Assembly (NCBI GenBank): GCA_905221605.1 | Contig: CAJNDS010002134.1 | Location: 43,501 to 107,500 of the forward strand | DNA: 64,000 nt | Direction of reading: 5' to 3' | DNA from: Symbiodinium natans | Lineage: Eukaryota > Sar > Dinophyceae > Suessiales > Symbiodiniaceae | In this document: positions 58,035 through 64,000 of the stretch, piece by piece | Layout of the letters: every line of letters begins with the position of its first letter | Position numbering within the stretch: the first letter of the stretch is position 1 | Position numbers and translations under genes: made by a program | Notes under the pieces: generated by a model | Database searches by the model: none | What the model was told of the DNA's origin: nothing | The model's input: the letters and a program-made list of their open reading frames with translations, nothing else

Positions 58035-59014
58035 CTGCAAGTAGGGGGCTATAGGGGATGAGCAGGTTCAGGGCTTAGGCATATAGGGCTTCAGTTTCAG
58101 AAGTTTATAACGTCCAGTGTTTCTAGGTTTGGGCTGTAAAGCATTGCGCGTCCAGGGTTTATGGTTACAAGGTTGTCGCTTCACGGGCGTAGGATAACTC
58201 TACACAGGGGAGGGGGGGGGGTTCCGAGACCCCAAAACCCCTATTGGGGAACATACCCTTCTGAGAACTACGTCAAAAACTTTCAGGTCGTAGCTTGGGG
58301 GAGAAAATGGTTGGACGGCCAAAGGAACGAGAAGCGGCTCAGGGTTCATCCCCTGAGCCCTGCAGATTGGCAGCTGAGAAGCCCGCAGAACCCATAGATT
58401 CGAGCCCATCAAGCCCCCGCAGACAACACCCCAGTTGTTGGGGTTTTGGGCTTTGGGTTTCGTAAGCCGCCAAGAACAGCGAAGACAGCCCTATGCGAAG
58501 TCCTGAACCCTTCCAAGGCCAAGGAACGTTCCAGGGAGGGCCGGCATCGTCTTAGCTTGCTTTCAGGGTTTAGGGAAGAGGCTTTAGGGTTTAGGGTTTA
58601 GGGTGTGGGGTTTAGGCTTTAGGGTTTAGAGTTATGGGCTGGAGAGCGCGCACCCTGATAGCAAGACCATCGCAAGAAAGCAGATTCCGAGCCCAATCTA
58701 GTGGCGGTGGACCGGGCCACGCCATACGAGGCGACGTTCAAGGGCCGCTCAGAGGAGCCAACAGCTGCCAAGGACAGGAGCCAGAAGCACATCCAGTGGT
58801 CGACGCTGAAGCCTGCTTGGCTGTTCATGGGCTAGGGCTGGAGGCTGGCTGTGTTTAACTTCCCACGAGATTTTTCGGGATTCCCCAAGCACCCCTCAGC
58901 ACAAAATTTACCCTCGGAGAGCCAAAAAGGCCTCGTTGAAAAAAAAGACGATAACTCAGAGTCAAAAGTCCGAGCCCCCATGCCGTTTAAGGGCTGCCTC
59001 TCAAAGGGGCTGGT

Positions 59015-59109
59015 GCACTTGGAGACTCAAGGGTGGTTGTAAGGTAGGGTTACATCGTTACCCTACTTTTTAACCCCACTTAGAACTTCCCAAATGAACC
59101 TCCAAGTAC
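59015..59109. mobile_element. MITE family A copy; right end forms a donor
   Basis: CACTTGGAGACTCAAGGGTG to CCAAATGAACCTCCAAGTAC. On the minus strand GTACTTGGAGG starts the intron after exon 59110-59266. Confidence 0.85.
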
Positions 59110-59266
59110 TGCCCTGCGGCCAGGCCTGCTTCCCAGCACTTGCCCAGCAGCTCCATCACCGACTCCAACGGAAAGTCCTCCGTACCCTTGGTGCTCTTCA
59201 GCTTGCGGCTCAAGTCGTGGCTCTCTTGCTCTGCCGCCTGCTCCTTGCATAGGACGTGGGGTCCCC
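59110..59266 (-). CDS. Exon bounded on both sides by family A MITEs: LCKEQAAEQESHDLSRKLKS
   Basis: 157 nt; continues TEDFPLESVMELLGKCWE. Acceptor CCTTCAAG/GG and donor GGGCA/GTACTTGG are both MITE termini. Probably a C-terminal helical part of the SET-domain gene. Confidence 0.65.
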
Positions 59267-59388
59267 CTTGAAGGTTCATATAGATTCTTTCTTTGAATAG
59301 GGCTACGTGTGCAACAGCTAGGGCTATAATCATCTCTTCATAGAGATAGAACTACTGTACCTAGAACCTCACCTTTGAACACCCCATG
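59267..59388. mobile_element. MITE family A copy (diverged); left end forms an acceptor
   Basis: CTTGAAGGTTCATA to TACCTAGAACCTCACCTTTG. Confidence 0.75.
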
Positions 59389-59440
59389 CACTTTCGGGAG
59401 GAGGGCATTCAGGGCTCCCGGCTTGGGGGTTGAGGCTCCT

Positions 59441-59486
59441 TGGCCAAGAGCTGCCGCATCTCCTCCTCCTTGCCAGGCTCCCCACT
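59441..59486 (-). CDS. Probable exon: GEPGKEEEMRQLLAKE
   Basis: Charged coding-like stretch upstream of 59266 on the same strand; boundaries and phase not settled. Confidence 0.4.
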
Positions 59487-60020
59487 AACTAGACACAACG
59501 GGAAAAGGGTGTCCTCCCCTCCCCCCCCCCCTCGCAGCCCGAAAGGGAGAAGTCCTGGCCTGCAGAACCAGCCCGCAAGCCCCACAGGGAGCAAGCGTTG
59601 AAACTTCCAGGCCGTCGGCTCTCACCGCAAGGCTCCCAGGGCACTCGGCAGTGGGGCACCGAAAGCAGCGTGTGGCATCTGCCGGCACCTGAGAGACCGG
59701 TGCATTGCGGGCTAGGAGGGACTTGGGAGGCTCGGGTTCGGCTGCCCACAGAAATGGTGGTCAGGCCCGGTTAGGCTGCGGACCTTGCATCGGGCACAGC
59801 AGCAATGGAACTGCCAGCGCTGCAGCACATGCCGACGCCAGGAGGTGGGCAGATGCAGGAAGTGAAGCATAGGCAGGACGTTGCGCTCTGGATAGCCTCA
59901 GGTTCTGGAGAGCCCAAAAAAAACCGTGAACCCCTCGTGAACACCCCCGACCCTGCGCACACTCAAGGCCCTAAATCCTAAACCCTAAACTCCTAAACCC
60001 TAAACCCCTAAACCCTCAAC

Positions 60021-60144
60021 CTCTTCCCAGGGGCAGATGCACAGCTCCTTCCCCGGCTCCACAGCCACGGTGGCCAGTGCCATGAGCTCCCCGGGCTCCC
60101 CGGTTGGCAGCAGGCGCACGTTGGGCTCGCAAGAGTGGTTGAAC
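60021..60144 (-). CDS. SET-domain exon: FNHSCEPNVRLLP
   Basis: 124 nt, 41 codons after the split codon. NHSCEPN is the SAM-binding/catalytic signature of SET methyltransferases (typically N-H-S-C-x-P-N), followed by LATVAVEPGKELCI, the usual post-motif strand. Acceptor GTTGAG/G; donor GAAGAG/GTTGAGGGTTTAGGG. SMYD-like by feel; substrate unknown. Confidence 0.85.
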
Positions 60145-60151
60145 CTCAACT

Positions 60152-60325
60152 GGGTTTAGGGTTTAGGGTTTAGGGTTTAGGGTTTAGGGTTAGGGTTTAG
60201 GGTTTAGGGTTTAGGGTTTAGGGTTTAGGGTTTAGGGTTTAGGGTTTAGGGTTTAGGGTTTAGGGTTTAGGGTTTAGGGTTTAGGGTTTAGGGTTTAGGG
60301 TTTAGGGTTTAGGGTTTAGAGCTTA
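60152..60325. repeat. TTTAGGG array inside the SET-gene intron
   Basis: About 24 units, 8 bp from the acceptor of the exon at 60144. Confidence 0.97.
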
Positions 60326-60369
60326 GGGTTTAGGATCTAGGGAGAAACCCTAAAGCCCTCTTCAAGATA

Positions 60370-60478
60370 TGTGGGGTTTACGATGTTAGGGGGGTACATT
60401 CTTGGGGGTCCTTATGATAATGGAATCCTACTATTTGCGGTCTATATTGGGGGTCCCCTATTCCGTAAACCCCATATG
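60370..60478. mobile_element. MITE family D copy
   Basis: TTTACGATGTTAGGGGGGTA to CCCTATTCCGTAAACCCC, palindromic, in the intron between the two SET exons. Confidence 0.75.
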
Positions 60479-60802
60479 ACTTCCCGAATATTACCCATGT
60501 ATAGTACCCATTTACTTACACCCAGCGCCCTAAAGCATGCCCTGTTGAAAGCGATATCTTGTTCGATAGTTGCCAGGCTGCCAGGTACAAAACCAAGCAC
60601 ATACTTGACTGGCCTTCTTGACTCTTCATGCGCACTTCACGGTAGAGCGAAAGGCTCCGTACCAAACAAAATGCCCCAACTTTCCCCACCTATGACCCTC
60701 GGTAAGGCCATGAACTTTCAAATCCACAGGGAGTCGTCGGGCGCTTGACCCCCCGAACCACAGATTTACTGTTTTAAGCTTCAACTTTTCGTACCTAGCA
60801 AC

Positions 60803-60899
60803 CTGCTGATCTTGTGGAAGATGCACTGCTCATGGCCCCTGCGGCTCATAAAGGAAAGCTTGTTGGCATCCCAGACCTGGGTCACCGAGCGTGTCGACC
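60803..60899 (-). CDS. SET-domain exon: VTQVWDANKLSFMSRRG
   Basis: 97 nt; ends CIFHKIS. Joined in phase (AGC AG / G TTC) it reads HKISRFNHSCEPN, as in SET proteins. The acceptor is taken as TTTAG/GG, provided by a telomeric heptamer. Confidence 0.75.
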
Positions 60900-60984
60900 C
60901 TAAACCCTAAACCCTAAACCCTAAACTTAAGGTTTACAAGGTCGCGGAGTTGCTCTTCCAGCTCTTATGCAACAACGTTCTCTG

Positions 60985-61084
60985 GGGGTTTCCGAAATTA
61001 GGGGTACCGCATTGGGGGTCCTTATAAGAAGGGAATCCTACTAATTGGGGGCCTATTGGGGGTCCATTATTTTCGTGAACCGCA
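60985..61084. mobile_element. MITE family D copy
   Basis: GGTTTCCGAAATTAGGGGTA to CCATTATTTTCGTGAACC. Confidence 0.75.
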
Positions 61085-61279
61085 TCTGAAAAGAGGAAAA
61101 ATCTAAGGGCTTCTCAACTTCATCGAAGAGTTTACCGCGGAATGCCACAAGGCCTGCATGTCTGTTGCATGGCGATAGTTTTCCTTCCCACTCCAGGGTG
61201 ACCCCTTTTCGCAATCCCCGTGGTGTCGCCAGCGGGCCTGTTGAGCACACCTCTTTCAAGCCGATTCCGTGCATGAGGG

Positions 61280-62384
61280 TCTTGCCACACCTTCACACCT
61301 TCACTTGTCATGTCCTCCGGCGTGAAAATCCTGGAGTCTAAACCCCGAACCCAAAGACAACATCGACTGAAGGTTCATGGAACAGAAGACTCAATGCGCG
61401 CCCGAATGCTGAAGTTTGGAAGTGTGAGGAGCTTCTTCTCGAGGGTTTGGGGGGTCCACTTGCGTGCGTGTGTGTCTATATATATGGTCACACGAAAGCG
61501 GACTGCGTCGCTAGCCAGGTTAGGCTCTTCGGAACCAAAGTTCCGGAAAGTATTAACTATGCGCTGAAAAGAAAAACCTCTCGAGGTGACCTTGGCCTGC
61601 TTAACACGGCCGGACTATGTGCAGGGATCACCGAGAGAAAGCATTGAGGGCTTAACCAGTTCCGCGAGAAGCTCGGCGGCCTGCGGCTACTCACTGGTTT
61701 GGCACTGTACAAAGCCCTAGGCAAATTGTTCTGCAGGTTGAACTGCCTGGTCTGTACTGCCTACCCTATAAGCCCTGCCTGTACAGGGGAGAAACTCACC
61801 CACATTCGGCTCACTCAGAAAAGGCAGAAGGTCTGGAACCGACACACGGGCTATGCCTGTACGAACTGCAGACAAGTGGATTGGCAAAGTCGCCAACCTC
61901 CGGAGCAGGCCTAAGCTTTCTCGCTCTTACTAACCTAGGCCCCAGAAACCCATGCCGCAGCAGCACTGAGCTCCTGTTTGCCCCGTTTGCTGACCTGGTT
62001 TTCTCGCACTTACTCACCAGGGAGGAGGAACCAACTTTCTCGCTCTTACTCACTGGTTCAACCTCAGCGGCTCCAGAGGAACCCACACCACTTGCACGCA
62101 GGGAGGGCTTGGTTGATTTGGGCATCTCAGTTGGGCCGGCCTTCGGGCTCCGAGCCACAGCCTTTAACCTCCGCAATCTGGTGCCTCAGGCTGTCCGTCA
62201 GCCTAGGTTTTGGTCCCTAACAAACAACGCCTGCCGCTAGGCTTCCTCCTGGCTGGGCTTGCACCATCAGGAGAAAAACAACACACCCTGCAGGGACAGA
62301 CAAAGCAAATACTTGACAGGCCAAACACGGGTAACCCCAAACTGATGCAGGGCAGCATGCCCTCGACCTCAACCGGCCGGCGTA
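61280..62384. other. Repeat-poor stretch without a supported gene
   Basis: Contains three spaced copies of CTCGCTCTTACT(A/C)AC-like sequence (about 61920, 62003, 62040), giving a repeated SKSEK-type peptide on the minus strand. I cannot assign a gene. Confidence 0.35.
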
Positions 62385-63797
62385 CTAGGATCCTCGTCCA
62401 TTCCTCAACACCTCAGCGCGCAACCCTCCCCTCATCAACCAGTGAGGATCAACAGGGACCGGTTCTGACGTTTTCCGTGCGTGCGCTGTGTTTGCGAGAA
62501 CCCCGTGTTGGGCCTGTGAGTACCCGCAAGCACCTGAGCCCGAAAACCCGGTCCAGCGGTCTGCTTGACAGACCGAGCAAGGGGGCTGAACCGGTGTCAG
62601 GCTGAAACATAAGCCGCTTCTAGGCGGCCAGTCCTGCCGGGTGTCCAACGGAGCAACTGCGAAACACTCCGTTGGATGGAAAAGGGGTGCCGGGACTGGG
62701 CACTGAACTGCTTTCACTCTAACCTGCATCCTTATGCTTTCATTGCATGCAGTTTCGCTTGTTCGGACGTCTCTGCTGAAAAGGCTCTGAGACATTGGGA
62801 TTCCGGAGGGGAGAGTCTCACCCTTGATTCTGGCAGGGCATAAGCTCCTGCAATTTGGGTGGGTTGGGGCCGTATTAGGTCAGACATCCCGGGGGGTGTC
62901 CTCCAAGTCTTCAAAGCCACACAATTGCCAATCACTGCTGCATGCTTCTTCTGGGGAGTCTTGATCCTGAGAGCACCCTTCCTCAAGGAAGGTCCAGCCA
63001 TGTGCGCTGGCTGCAGAAGACAGCGGAGCAAGCGAAGGCTCTGCGGGCTCTCTAACTTGGCGACCTAGTTGACTCAAGTCAGCAAGGGTGGCGTAGTCCA
63101 GAAACACCGGTCTCTTGACTGCTTGGTCGAAACTTGGCCAGTCCCACTTGCTCGCCCTGAAATTTTCAAGGTACAGGGAGCAGTGGTACTCGATGCGTCT
63201 TCCATCCTCTCCATGCAAGATCGCTGGTTGCCTTTTCCCAGGACCTGGCACGAAATTGAGGTTATGGGTTGGAATGTTACCACAGCCAGTGCAGTTAAAG
63301 TTCAAAAGGCGAAGCCACTGCACGGGCGGGTCGCCTCACGTTCCCCCGTGGAGCTCTGCTGGGTCTTCCATGCATCTCCATTGCCCACAAGGTCCGGCTC
63401 TGACTGTTTTGCCGGATTTGCTGGTGCGAACAAAATACACGCTGCTGTCCTCGGAGAGGAGCAGCCACTCTTTCCGGCCCTTGTGAAACCAGCGAAAGCA
63501 GAGTGCTTGGTGGAAAGACCTGCCTTGGCTGGAACCACAATTGGCTCTATGGGCCCAAGTTCGCTCTGCACTAGCCAGGTTGCTCGAGCATCTTACCTGG
63601 TCTTCCAAAGCTGGAGAAACTCCACAGCCGGCTGTAAGAGGACTCGCGTAAGGGAAGAGTTCCCCAAGCCGGGCTGCTTCGCCCTCCAGTCGGGCCGTGC
63701 CTTCTTCCTGGCTCTCTGCAGAGCAAGTTGGGTGAGATGACTCCAACCCATCACTTGCTGGCAGTGAGGATCTCGACTGCACAGGTGCTCTGGACAT
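62385..63797 (-). pseudogene. Long minus-strand frame with in-frame stops, possible retro-pseudogene or unusual gene
   Basis: Three segments in one frame (63797-63336, 63323-62880, 62795-62385) are interrupted by TGA at 63336-63338 and 62880-62882 and end with TAG. Composition is protein-like (for example KEWLLLSEDSSVYFVR and GRRIEYHCSLYLENF). No introns, heptamers or MITEs occur here, unlike the rest of the window. After the second TGA another frame also looks coding, so a frameshift is possible. No family recognised. Plus-strand 63069-63740 is open too. Confidence 0.3.
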
Positions 63798-64000
63798 GGC
63801 TCAAATGAAGGCTGTGAAAAAGCAGGCCTGGTACCCAAAGCAGTTAGGGGACTCGAGGCTGGTTCACACAGCTACCGCTCTGCTACCTGTGCACCCCACC
63901 GGGGTTGAGCCGAGATCTTGAGCCAATTATATATATGGTCACCCCCCCTCATGAGAATCCTCGTAAATACCGAGAATTTTCGGGAAGTCTGATACTATGT

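Noticed and set aside
63838-63890. tRNA-derived SINE head or tRNA gene
   Set aside because: A-box-like TAGCAGAGCGG and B-box-like CTCGAGTCCC are present, but the gap between them is far too short for a tRNA.
1-64000. Plant origin, suggested by TTTAGGG repeats and a copia element
   Set aside because: Mostly GC (and some GA) donors, very short exons, a plant-atypical exchanger insertion and the methyltransferase/dioxygenase-bearing element fit a dinoflagellate much better.

Overview
The window looks like nuclear DNA of a dinoflagellate, probably Symbiodiniaceae or a relative. Genes are cut into very short exons (24-190 nt). In the one gene I could splice base by base, 5' splice sites are mostly GC, then GT, with one GA, and 3' sites are mostly AG followed by G. 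Introns are packed with plant/dinoflagellate-type telomeric heptamers (TTTAGGG/CCCTAAA) and small palindromic elements. A large Ty1/copia-type retrotransposon of the sort known from dinoflagellates is also present. The species cannot be named from sequence alone.

Layout, mostly minus-strand genes: (1) 1 to about 14.9 kb, a Na+/H+ exchanger gene running off the left edge; 22 exons keep one reading frame from 13953 down to 1. (2) 15814-25709, a complete copia-type element with identical 220-bp LTRs, inserted in a CCCTAAA tract with a CCCTA target duplication. Its two ORFs add a cytosine-methyltransferase-like domain, a 2OG-Fe(II) dioxygenase-like domain and two tandem retropepsin-like domains to the usual Gag/IN/RT/RNase H set. 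(3) 25.8-33.7 kb, minus exons of one or more unidentified genes, including a J-domain HPD exon. (4) 34.7-35.4 kb, a short run of plus-strand exons. (5) 37.5-46.8 kb, many minus exons, mostly in phase, of an unidentified gene. (6) 48.6-49.5 kb, a possible small gene beginning MGCAGS. (7) 50.6-55.9 kb, a minus-strand RING-H2/coiled-coil gene with an EF-hand-like exon that may belong to it. (8) 59.1-60.9 kb, a SET-domain gene. (9) 61-64 kb, a repeat-poor region with long minus frames broken by in-frame stops.

The most unusual feature is how introns are built. At least three families of palindromic MITE-like elements have splice sites within or at their terminal inverted repeats, and in two cases (37936-38217 and 46589-46697) one element appears to be the whole intron. 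Telomeric heptamers fill many other introns, sometimes reach the splice site, and are embedded inside MITE copies. The second highlight is a retrotransposon carrying both a methyltransferase-like and a dioxygenase-like domain. Exon ends marked 'about' are estimates; no alignment or transcript data were available.
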